Source of the DNA: Arthrobacter sp. fls2-241-R2A-200
GTDB lineage: Bacteria > Actinomycetota > Actinomycetes > Actinomycetales > Micrococcaceae
Length of the DNA stretch: 64,000 bases
Assembly (NCBI RefSeq): GCF_030209745.1
Contig: NZ_JARVRJ010000008.1
Span: 124,001-188,000 of the forward strand
Direction: 5' to 3'
Shown piece after piece: positions 56,895 through 64,000 of this stretch. The notes beneath the pieces are model-generated. The model searched no databases. It was not told the DNA's origin and saw only the letters and a program-made list of their open reading frames with translations. Each line of letters begins with the position of its first letter. Positions within the stretch are counted from its first letter, which is position 1. The position numbers were made by a program, and so were the translations under genes.

Positions 56895-58685
56895 CTAGGA
56901 AAGGCGCACGACGACGGCGCTGGCACCCGGAAGCGCCAGGGTCCCGTCCTCGAGGACTGCTTTTTCGTCGGTGGCCAACAGCACGGTGCCGGTGAGCGGA
57001 AGCTCAAGGGCGTCATCCCCGAAGTTGCACACCACGCGAACGCTGCCCGCTCCCCCGTGGCTGCGCGAGAACTGCAGCCAGTGATCGTCGTCGTCGAACT
57101 CTACGGACGTCTCACCGAATCCTCCGTCAACCAGTTCAGGCGTATTCCGGCGCAGCTGTGCTAAATCCTTGTACAGCTGGAGCAAGCGCGCATGCTCACC
57201 CTCTCCGGCTTCAGCCCAGTTGAGCTTGGAGCGCAGGAAGGTTTCCGGGTCCTGGGGATCCGGCACCACCTTGGGATCCCAGCCCATGCGTTCAAACTCC
57301 TTGATCCGGCCCTCGGCTGTGGCTTTGCCAAGCTCCGGCTCCGGGTGGGAGGTGAAGAACTGCCACGGTGTGGACGCGCCGAACTCCTCGCCCATGAACA
57401 GCATGGGCGTAAAGGGGGACGTCATGGTCAGGACGGCACCGATTGCCAACCTGCCGTAGGACAGGGATGCGGTAAGCCTGTCTCCTATGGCCCGGTTGCC
57501 GATCTGGTCATGGTTTTGGAGGCAGACCACCAAGGCCGAAGGGTGCGCGAGATCGTGGCGGATGGGCCGCCCGTGATGCCGGCCGCGGAAGCTCGAGTAG
57601 CTGCCATCGTGCAGGAATCCATGCTCCAGGACCTTCGCCAGCACGGCGAGTGAATCGAAGTCCGAGTAGTACCCCGTTGTCTCCCCGCTCAAGTTAACGT
57701 GGACGGCGTGGTGGAAGTCATCGCTCCACTGGCCCTCCAGTCCGTAACCGTTGTCCTTGCGCGGGTAGATGAGGCGTGGATTGTTCAGGTCCGATTCCGC
57801 GATGAGCGTCCTCGGGATCCCGGTCTCCGCCTCGATAAGATCCCCCAGCGCCCCGAATTCCTCGAGGATGTGAACTGCGCGTTCGTCCCGCAGGGCGTGC
57901 ACCGCATCGAGTCGGAGGCCGTCCACGTGGTAATCACGGAGCCACATCGCCGCGTTCCCGAGGATGTACCGCCGGACGTCGTCGGACCCGGGCCCGTCGA
58001 GGTTTACCGAATCGCCCCAGGTGTTGCCCTCGCCCGACTTCAGGTACGGGCCGAATTTCGGCAGGTAGTTCCCGCTGGGACCAAGGTGGTTATAGACGAC
58101 GTCCTGGATGACACCCAACCCGGCGGCATGGGCGGCATCCACGAAACGCTGGTACGCCGCAGGACCGCCGTAGGGCTCATGGACGGCGTACCAGAGGACG
58201 CCGTCGTAGCCCCAGTTATGGACTCCATTGAAATCGTTGACCGGCAGCAGCTCGATGAAGTCAACGCCGAGTTCCGCGAGGTAGCTCAGCTTGCCGGCAG
58301 CAGCGTCCAGCGTTCCTTCGGGCGTGAACGTGCCCAAGTGCAGCTCATAAATGACGGAACCCTTGAGTTCGCGCCCTTTCCATTGGGCGTCCTGCCACTC
58401 ATGCGCGGCGGGATCGAACGTCGCGGACAACCCATGGACACCTTCCGGCTGCCTGCGCGAACGCGGGTCCGGGAAGGGCCCTTCTCCGTCCACGAGGTAG
58501 CCATAGGCAACGTCCACGGCGTCCCCTGCTACTAGGTCAGCGGGCGCCCGCCACCAACCGGCGGCGCCGTCGTCGTGAATTTCCTCCATGGGGTATTCCT
58601 GGCCGCCAGCCAGAAGGCGTACCGAATCGGCGTTCGGCGCCCACACGTCGTAGCGGCTTTTTCCAGCAGCGTGCTCCAGCATCAT
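56895..58685 (-). CDS. treZ: Malto-oligosyltrehalose trehalohydrolase
   Basis: Releases trehalose from the product of TreY. The 596-residue GH13 enzyme has an N-terminal CBM48-like domain ([15 protein letters not shown]), catalytic Asp in [10 protein letters not shown], Glu in LIAESDLN and Asp in QNHDQIGNR. The C-terminal beta domain ends [12 protein letters not shown]. It is third in the glgX-treY-treZ set, 71 bp after treY. Confidence 0.95.
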   Translation of the reverse strand: MMLEHAAGKSRYDVWAPNADSVRLLAGGQEYPMEEIHDDGAAGWWRAPADLVAGDAVDVAYGYLVDGEGPFPDPRSRRQPEGVHGLSATFDPAAHEWQDAQWKGRELKGSVIYELHLGTFTPEGTLDAAAGKLSYLAELGVDFIELLPVNDFNGVHNWGYDGVLWYAVHEPYGGPAAYQRFVDAAHAAGLGVIQDVVYNHLGPSGNYLPKFGPYLKSGEGNTWGDSVNLDGPGSDDVRRYILGNAAMWLRDYHVDGLRLDAVHALRDERAVHILEEFGALGDLIEAETGIPRTLIAESDLNNPRLIYPRKDNGYGLEGQWSDDFHHAVHVNLSGETTGYYSDFDSLAVLAKVLEHGFLHDGSYSSFRGRHHGRPIRHDLAHPSALVVCLQNHDQIGNRAIGDRLTASLSYGRLAIGAVLTMTSPFTPMLFMGEEFGASTPWQFFTSHPEPELGKATAEGRIKEFERMGWDPKVVPDPQDPETFLRSKLNWAEAGEGEHARLLQLYKDLAQLRRNTPELVDGGFGETSVEFDDDDHWLQFSRSHGGAGSVRVVCNFGDDALELPLTGTVLLATDEKAVLEDGTLALPGASAVVVRLS

Positions 58686-58756
58686 GATCCCCTGTATGTC
58701 TTCAAGCGTGCGTTGCAGTGCAGTGTCAGTTCAGTGCAGTTGTGGTGCGTCCGTCA

Positions 58757-61069
58757 TTACTCGGCAGGTACAAGCAGTGCCACCGGATACTGCCCCAAGA
58801 CAGTGGCCACGGAAACTTCGCCGGCGCCGTACGTAGCTCCGGTGAGTTCATCGCGGAAGGTGACGGGCAGATCGATGACCGTATCCCGCCAGCCGCCGTC
58901 CCCAGCCAACCGCTTGGGCAAACGGGTGGCGAGTGTGACGGCGCCTGGGCCATCGGCACCCCGATCGAACGCGATCAGGTGGTTCGCTGCCTCACCGCGG
59001 ACATCCACCGCACGGTACCCGCCAAAAAGTTCAGGCCGGTCACGGCGCAGCCTCAGGGCACGGGATACCACCAGGAGTTTGGCTGCATCCTCCGTGTAAG
59101 CCGGCCTCGCTCCGTTATCGATATCCGCCAGTGCGTCCATCCGCGCCTGGAAGTCCACAGGCCTCCGGTTGTCCGGGTCAGTCAGTGAACCATCCCTGAA
59201 CTCAGTCCCCTGGTACACGTCCGGGACACCGGGCATTGTCAGCTGGATGAGCTTGGCGGACAAGGAGTTGGACGTTCCGTACGGCTCCAGTTCAGCCACG
59301 AAGTTTTCCAACGCTGCGGCTACCTCCGGGACGTCGAAAACGGCGTCGACGGCGGCAGCCAAGTGGCGTTCGAACTCCTGGTCCGGGTCCGTCCAGTTAG
59401 TGGAATTCCCGGCTTCCCGTGCCGCCTTGAGCGCATAGGACTGGAGCCTGCCGCGATCAGCAGGCCACGCTCCGGCGATAGCCTGCCACACCAGGGCAGC
59501 CAAGGGGCCGTCCGGAATCGGGGCGAGTTCCTGGGCCGTGCCGAGGAAGAGCTCCCACTCCGGGACAGCTTCGGAAATGACCGAGATGCGGGCCCGGGTG
59601 TCTTCGCTGCGCTTGGTATCGTGCGTGCTCAGCGTGGTCATGGATAGCGGCAGTTCTGCTTGTCGCCGGGCCATCCGCTCATGGAACCCTGCGGGCGACA
59701 ACGAGAACTCCGTGGGCTCTGCCCCGACTTCGGTCAGGGTCCCAAGCCGGGTGTAACGGAAGAACGCAGTGTCCTCCACACCCTTGGCCATCACCATTCC
59801 CGAGGTCTGCTGGAAACGCCGGGCAAGTTCGCCCGAGGTGTCCAGCAGGTAGGGCTGGAGAACCCCCAGGACCTGCTCGAGCTCCGGCCGGTGCTTTGCC
59901 GCGCGGTGGACGGCTTCCACCAACGTTTCCTTCCCATATGGGAGGTACGTCCGGTAGATCGGGAACCAGCAAATGACCTCGGCTATCGCATCGGCAGCAG
60001 AGTCCATGGGAAGCTGCGCATCCTCCGGAACGAGGCGGGCCAGCCGGAGGACCTCCGAACGCAGGATCCCATCCGCGATCCGGCGCTTGGTGGCATGGAT
60101 CATGAGGTGGTAGTCCGCGGGCTCGTCGGCATCCCGAAGACGCGCATCGAGGGAGTCGAGGTACTCTTCGGCCGTCGGGTCCACGAACAAGCGGTCGACG
60201 TCGGCGAGAGCGTCATAGCCCGTAGTACCTTCACAATCGAAGGTTTCCGGTAGCTTTTCTCCCGGTTCCAGGATCTTTTCAACCAGCAGGTAGGCTCCGC
60301 CTGTGGCTTTCCGGAGCCTGGCCAGGTATCCCTCCGGATCCGCGAGGCCGTCCGGGTGGTCGATCCGTAGGCCATCCACCAGACCCTCATCGAACCAACG
60401 CACGATCTCTTGGTGTGCCTCGTCGAAGACCCACGGGACCTCCACGCGCACACCGGCAAGCGTGTTGACGGCGAAGAAGCGCCGGTAGTTCAGCTCGGCA
60501 TCCGCCCGACGCCATCCAACCAACGCATAGTGCTGCCGCGCGTGGACATCCTGGGGGCTGTCCCCGGCCTGCACAGTGCCTTCCGCCACCGGGAAGCGGT
60601 GATCGTAGTAATGGAGCTCATTGTCCATCAAGGTGAGTTGGTCGATGTCCTCATCACTGCCGAGCACGGGAATGCGGATCTTCCCGCCGCCGAAGTCCCA
60701 GTCGACGTCGAACGCTTCTGCGTACTTGGACGAACGGCCTTCTTTCAACAGTTGCCACCACCAGGCGTTTTGCGCCGGAGTGGCCACGCCCATGTGGTTG
60801 GGGACGATGTCCACCAGGACGCCGAGGCCCTGTTCCCGTGCGGCCTTGGAGAGCATGGACAGCCCCTCCGCTCCGCCGCGGGACGGGTCCACGCTGGAGA
60901 GGTCGGTGACGTCATAGCCGTGATCCGAGCCCTCCTCCGCCGTGAGGATGGGAGAAAGATATAACCAGTCGACGCCCAGCGACCGGAGGTAGCCGGTCAG
61001 CTTGGCGGCGTCCTGGAGCGTGAATCCGGACCGGATTTGGAGCCGGTACGTGGATACAGGGGTCCTCAT
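58757..61069 (-). CDS. treY: Malto-oligosyltrehalose synthase
   Basis: Turns the reducing end of maltodextrins into a trehalosyl unit. The 770-residue GH13_26 enzyme starts [20 protein letters not shown] and has [17 protein letters not shown] (nucleophile region), [12 protein letters not shown] (acid/base) and [16 protein letters not shown]. Its ATG overlaps the glgX stop by 4 bp (ATGA), so the two are translationally coupled. Confidence 0.96.
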   Translation of the reverse strand: MRTPVSTYRLQIRSGFTLQDAAKLTGYLRSLGVDWLYLSPILTAEEGSDHGYDVTDLSSVDPSRGGAEGLSMLSKAAREQGLGVLVDIVPNHMGVATPAQNAWWWQLLKEGRSSKYAEAFDVDWDFGGGKIRIPVLGSDEDIDQLTLMDNELHYYDHRFPVAEGTVQAGDSPQDVHARQHYALVGWRRADAELNYRRFFAVNTLAGVRVEVPWVFDEAHQEIVRWFDEGLVDGLRIDHPDGLADPEGYLARLRKATGGAYLLVEKILEPGEKLPETFDCEGTTGYDALADVDRLFVDPTAEEYLDSLDARLRDADEPADYHLMIHATKRRIADGILRSEVLRLARLVPEDAQLPMDSAADAIAEVICWFPIYRTYLPYGKETLVEAVHRAAKHRPELEQVLGVLQPYLLDTSGELARRFQQTSGMVMAKGVEDTAFFRYTRLGTLTEVGAEPTEFSLSPAGFHERMARRQAELPLSMTTLSTHDTKRSEDTRARISVISEAVPEWELFLGTAQELAPIPDGPLAALVWQAIAGAWPADRGRLQSYALKAAREAGNSTNWTDPDQEFERHLAAAVDAVFDVPEVAAALENFVAELEPYGTSNSLSAKLIQLTMPGVPDVYQGTEFRDGSLTDPDNRRPVDFQARMDALADIDNGARPAYTEDAAKLLVVSRALRLRRDRPELFGGYRAVDVRGEAANHLIAFDRGADGPGAVTLATRLPKRLAGDGGWRDTVIDLPVTFRDELTGATYGAGEVSVATVLGQYPVALLVPAE

Positions 61070-63339
61070 TCTCCGTCCTTCGCGGGGCTGGCGGCCGGGG
61101 CAGCGTCTCCGGCCTTGTAGTCGAAGGGCAATGACGTCACTGCCGGCGCCGTGATCGACGCCGTTTCCGGCGTGCTGGTCTGGGTCAGCGCAGCAAGGGA
61201 AGCAGCGACGGAGTGGTCCGGCTCCACCTCGGGAGCCGTGTGGGCCCGGAGGACCACGAGCGACTTGCCTGCCACGGTGAGTGTCTGGTCAGGCTTGACA
61301 ACTCCCGCTTCGGCACCTTCTCCCGCGGTGTCGATCATGACGTCCCATGCCGGGGCGTACTCGTCCGAAGGAATTCGGAAATCGACCTGTTCCTGGTCCG
61401 CGTTGAAGTACAGCAGGAAGTTGACGTCGGTGATGCGCCGGCCCTGGGTATCCAGGCCGTGGATGCCGTCGCCATTGAGGAAGACACCCACAGCACGGCC
61501 CAGTGCCTCGTCCCAATCGGACGGGCTCATGTCATTGGCGTCGGCGTCCAGCCATACGATGTCCGGGAGCCGCTCTCCTTCGCCGCGAAGCACAGGGCGG
61601 CCGTCGAAGAAGCGGCTGCGGCGCAGGCTTGGGTGCTTTGCACGCAGCGCGCTGACGGCTGCCGTGAACTCGATCAGGGGCTGGTCCACGTTGTCCCAGT
61701 GGATCCAGGTGATCTCGGAGTCTTGGCAGTAGCCGTTGTTGTTGCCGCCTTGGGTCCTTCCAAGTTCATCGCCGTGGAGCAACATGGGAACACCTTGGGA
61801 AAGGAACAGGGAGGCAATGAAGTTCCGCTGCTGGCGGGCCCGCAGTGCCAGGACGGTGGCGTCGTCGGTGGGACCTTCTACGCCACAGTTCCATGAACGG
61901 TTGTGCGATTCGCCGTCATTGTTGTCTTCCCCGTTGGCGTCATTGTGCTTCTCGTTGTAGGAGACGAGGTCATGCAGGGTGAAACCGTCGTGGGCGGTTA
62001 CGAAGTTGATCGAGGCAACAGGCCGCCGCCCGGAGTGCTCGTAGAGATCCGCGGAGCCGGTCAGCCGTGATGCGAATTCACCGAGGGTCGAAGGCTCACC
62101 CCGCCAGAAATCGCGGACGGTATCGCGGTATTGGCCGTTCCACTCGGTCCACTGCGGCGGGAAGTTGCCCACCTGGTAGCCGCCGGGGCCAACGTCCCAT
62201 GGCTCGGCGATGAGCTTCACCTGCGAGACCACCGGATCCTGCTGGATAAGTTCGAAGAAGGTGGAGAGCTTGTCCACATCGTAGAACTCGCGGGCCAGGG
62301 TGGAAGCGAGGTCGAACCGGAAGCCATCCACGTGCATTTCGGTGACCCAGTAGCGCAAGGAATCCATCAACAGCTGCAGTGAATGCGGGCTGCGGACATT
62401 CAGGGAGTTACCCGTCCCGGTGTAGTCCATGTAGTACTTCTGGTCGTCCTCCACCAAGCGGTAGTAGGCAGAGTTGTCGATGCCCTTGAAGGACAGCGTG
62501 GGGCCAAGGTGGTTACCTTCGGCTGTGTGGTTGTACACGACGTCGAGGATGACCTCGATCCCCGCAGCGTGCAGCGCCCGGACCATCGCCTTGAAGTCCT
62601 GGACCTGCTGCCCGGTATCGCCCTTGGAGCTGTAACTGTTGTGCGGGGCGAAGAAGCCGATGGTGTTATAGCCCCAGTAGTTGCTCAGGCCTTTGTCCTG
62701 CAGGATTCCGTCATTGACGAACTGGTGCACAGGCATCAGTTCGATGGCGGTGACACCCAGCTTCTGCAGGTGCGAAATCACGGCGGGGTGGGCGACGCCG
62801 GCGTAGGTGCCGCGCTGTTCCTCGGGGATTTCGGGGTGCAGCTGGGTGAGGCCCTTGACGTGGGCCTCATAGATCACGGACTTGTGGTACGGAATCTTGA
62901 GGAGCTTGTCGCCATCCCAGTCGAAGAACGGGTTGGTGACGACACCGAGCATCATGTGGGCTGCGGAGTCCTCGTCATTACGCGACTCGGGGTCTCCCAA
63001 GTTGTAGGAAAACAGCGACGGATCCCAGTCGATCTGCCGGTGGATAGCCTTTGCGTAAGGGTCCAGCAGCAGCTTGTTGGGGTTGAAGCGCTGGCCTGCA
63101 TCCGGGTCATACGGCCCATGGACGCGGTACCCGTACTTCTGTCCCGGCTGTGCCAATGGCAAGTAACAGTGCCACACGTAACCGTCAACCTCAGTGACTT
63201 CCACGCGGACTTCCCCGCCGTCGTCGTCGAAGAGACACAACTCCACTCTTTCGGCCTTCTCGCTGAACAGCGCGAAGTTGGTGCCGGTGCCATCAAACGT
63301 GGCGCCGAGCGGGTAAGCCGATCCAGGCCAGACTTCCAT
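61066..63339 (-). CDS. glgX: Glycogen debranching enzyme (GlgX/TreX)
   Basis: Isoamylase-type enzyme that debranches glycogen to feed TreY. The 757-residue product has an N-terminal CBM48 ([20 protein letters not shown]), [15 protein letters not shown], catalytic Asp in [10 protein letters not shown], Glu in LIAEPWDVG and Asp in [13 protein letters not shown] Pro/Ala-rich tail of about 60 residues extends past the catalytic fold. ATG 63339 follows GAGGAG; the longer open frame upstream has no family character. Confidence 0.96.
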   Translation of the reverse strand: MEVWPGSAYPLGATFDGTGTNFALFSEKAERVELCLFDDDGGEVRVEVTEVDGYVWHCYLPLAQPGQKYGYRVHGPYDPDAGQRFNPNKLLLDPYAKAIHRQIDWDPSLFSYNLGDPESRNDEDSAAHMMLGVVTNPFFDWDGDKLLKIPYHKSVIYEAHVKGLTQLHPEIPEEQRGTYAGVAHPAVISHLQKLGVTAIELMPVHQFVNDGILQDKGLSNYWGYNTIGFFAPHNSYSSKGDTGQQVQDFKAMVRALHAAGIEVILDVVYNHTAEGNHLGPTLSFKGIDNSAYYRLVEDDQKYYMDYTGTGNSLNVRSPHSLQLLMDSLRYWVTEMHVDGFRFDLASTLAREFYDVDKLSTFFELIQQDPVVSQVKLIAEPWDVGPGGYQVGNFPPQWTEWNGQYRDTVRDFWRGEPSTLGEFASRLTGSADLYEHSGRRPVASINFVTAHDGFTLHDLVSYNEKHNDANGEDNNDGESHNRSWNCGVEGPTDDATVLALRARQQRNFIASLFLSQGVPMLLHGDELGRTQGGNNNGYCQDSEITWIHWDNVDQPLIEFTAAVSALRAKHPSLRRSRFFDGRPVLRGEGERLPDIVWLDADANDMSPSDWDEALGRAVGVFLNGDGIHGLDTQGRRITDVNFLLYFNADQEQVDFRIPSDEYAPAWDVMIDTAGEGAEAGVVKPDQTLTVAGKSLVVLRAHTAPEVEPDHSVAASLAALTQTSTPETASITAPAVTSLPFDYKAGDAAPAASPAKDGE

Positions 63340-63406
63340 GCGTTCTCCTCTAGTGATGCGAACAACTGCTGCAAGCCTACTCACTGGAACGACACAGTCA
63401 GTAACC

Positions 63407-64000
63407 TTAGGGTCTTCTGTGGTCGTATTCCGCGCACAGCGAACCAATGACGCGGGGAACCGCCGCCATGATGGCCGATGCAGTGATAGGTCCTCCCCCG
63501 TTTTCGCCGGAGGCGGCGGTTCCGGCCCGGCCGTGGATGCTCGCCGCGCAGGCCGCCAGGGCAGCCCAGCGATCGTCCTGTTCGAGGCCCAACGCGGCGT
63601 AAGGGCCGTCGTCGTCCTGGATCCATTCCACGGATTGCGCCAGCAGGGCACCCAAGAGGCCGGCCAGTACGTCGCCGCTGCCCGCGGTGGCCATCCACGG
63701 CGTCCCCTCGGACTGGCTGAAGGCAACGCCCGACGGCGAGGCCACCAAGGTGGTGGAGCCCTTCAGGAGGACCGTGGCCCCGGTCTGCTTGGCCGCCTGA
63801 CGTGCAAAGTGCAACGGACGGGACTCGATGTCCTCCCGCGTCACCGCTGCTTCACCTGGACCCGAGAGGGAGGCCAGGAGGGTTGCCAGCTCTCCTGCGT
63901 GCGGTGTCAGGATCCACTGCGGGGGGCATCGGACCGGCAAGGCACTTAGTGCGCCGGCGTCGAGCACCACCGGAAGTTCCGAGGACCCTGCGTCCTTCAG
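63407..64000 (-). CDS. nnrD: ADP-dependent NAD(P)H-hydrate dehydratase (partial, 5' end outside)
   Basis: The last 197 residues of a metabolite-repair enzyme that dehydrates NAD(P)HX; the frame is open to the right edge. WILTPHAGELATLL is the CARKD-domain motif, and ATAGSGDVLAGLLGALLAQ holds the GSGDxLxG ADP/ATP and catalytic Asp region. It could be the stand-alone NnrD or the C-terminal half of a fused epimerase-dehydratase; the missing N terminus would decide. It lies upstream of glgX on the same strand. Confidence 0.9.
   Translation of the reverse strand: MKDAGSSELPVVLDAGALSALPVRCPPQWILTPHAGELATLLASLSGPGEAAVTREDIESRPLHFARQAAKQTGATVLLKGSTTLVASPSGVAFSQSEGTPWMATAGSGDVLAGLLGALLAQSVEWIQDDDGPYAALGLEQDDRWAALAACAASIHGRAGTAASGENGGGPITASAIMAAVPRVIGSLCAEYDHRRP

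Overview
The window reads as chromosomal DNA of a high-GC actinobacterium, most likely Micrococcaceae (Arthrobacter/Paenarthrobacter-like). Support comes from strongly GC-biased codon use, many GTG starts with good Shine-Dalgarno sites, a mycothiol gene (mshA), an actinobacterial short-form inositol-1-phosphate synthase, a GuaB3 paralogue beside guaB/guaA, groES-groEL under two CIRCE operators, and the tsaE-tsaB-rimI-tsaD order. The genus is inferred from general gene content, not from a search.

Layout. (1) 1-6650: a formate dehydrogenase operon (end of the catalytic subunit, 4x[4Fe-4S] subunit, NrfD-type membrane subunit), followed by a complete selenocysteine-decoding set: selD on the minus strand, the tRNA-Sec gene (selC), selA and selB. 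(2) 6655-12337: an accessory-looking stretch with a secreted SLH/lysozyme-like protein, a phosphatidylserine-decarboxylase-like enzyme with a long N-terminal extension, a short apparent gene remnant, a DMT/NIPA-like transporter, and a soluble Ser/Thr kinase fused to a GAF domain behind a palindromic promoter. (3) 12410-17924: tRNA-Ala, an NAD(P)-binding protein, a membrane protein, a GNAT acetyltransferase, galU, 5-FCL, an FmdB-type zinc ribbon and a CpaB/SAF protein. (4) 17951-22147: a single 1398-codon helicase/nuclease-like gene whose Walker A lysine is replaced by Gln. (5) 22334-32773: guaA, DUF3817, SURF1, a PTS EIIA, glpD, guaB3, an ABC exporter and guaB. (6) 33018-38182: an acyltransferase-3/SGNH protein, an FMO-like flavoprotein and a large LuxR regulator. 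(7) 38359-44391: groEL/groES, a membrane protein, a THUMP-like methyltransferase, a shikimate-dehydrogenase-like protein and a GCS2 ligase. (8) 44444-48539: a tightly overlapping alr-tsaE-tsaB-rimI-tsaD operon. (9) 48628-55579: a PfkB kinase divergent from a GH4 glycosidase, then mshA, fhs and ino1. (10) 55760-64000: an aldo/keto reductase, treZ, treY, glgX/treX and the start-truncated end of an NAD(P)HX dehydratase gene.

How the genes work together. Region 1 makes and uses selenocysteine: SelD makes selenophosphate, SelA converts Ser-tRNA-Sec to Sec-tRNA-Sec, SelB delivers it, and the formate dehydrogenase is the probable client. guaA, guaB and guaB3 serve guanine nucleotide supply. Ino1 makes the inositol phosphate that MshA glycosylates in mycothiol synthesis. 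GlgX, TreY and TreZ convert glycogen to trehalose. TsaB/D/E make t6A on tRNA.

Most of the window is ordinary housekeeping sequence. The parts most worth a second look are the selC-selA-selB/selD cluster and its oddly paired tRNA-Sec, the large degenerate helicase-nuclease gene, the kinase promoter and branched inverted repeat near 10.6-10.9 kb, the PSD-like decarboxylase with a decayed neighbour, and a recurring habit of 16-bp and 23-bp tandem duplications in intergenic gaps.
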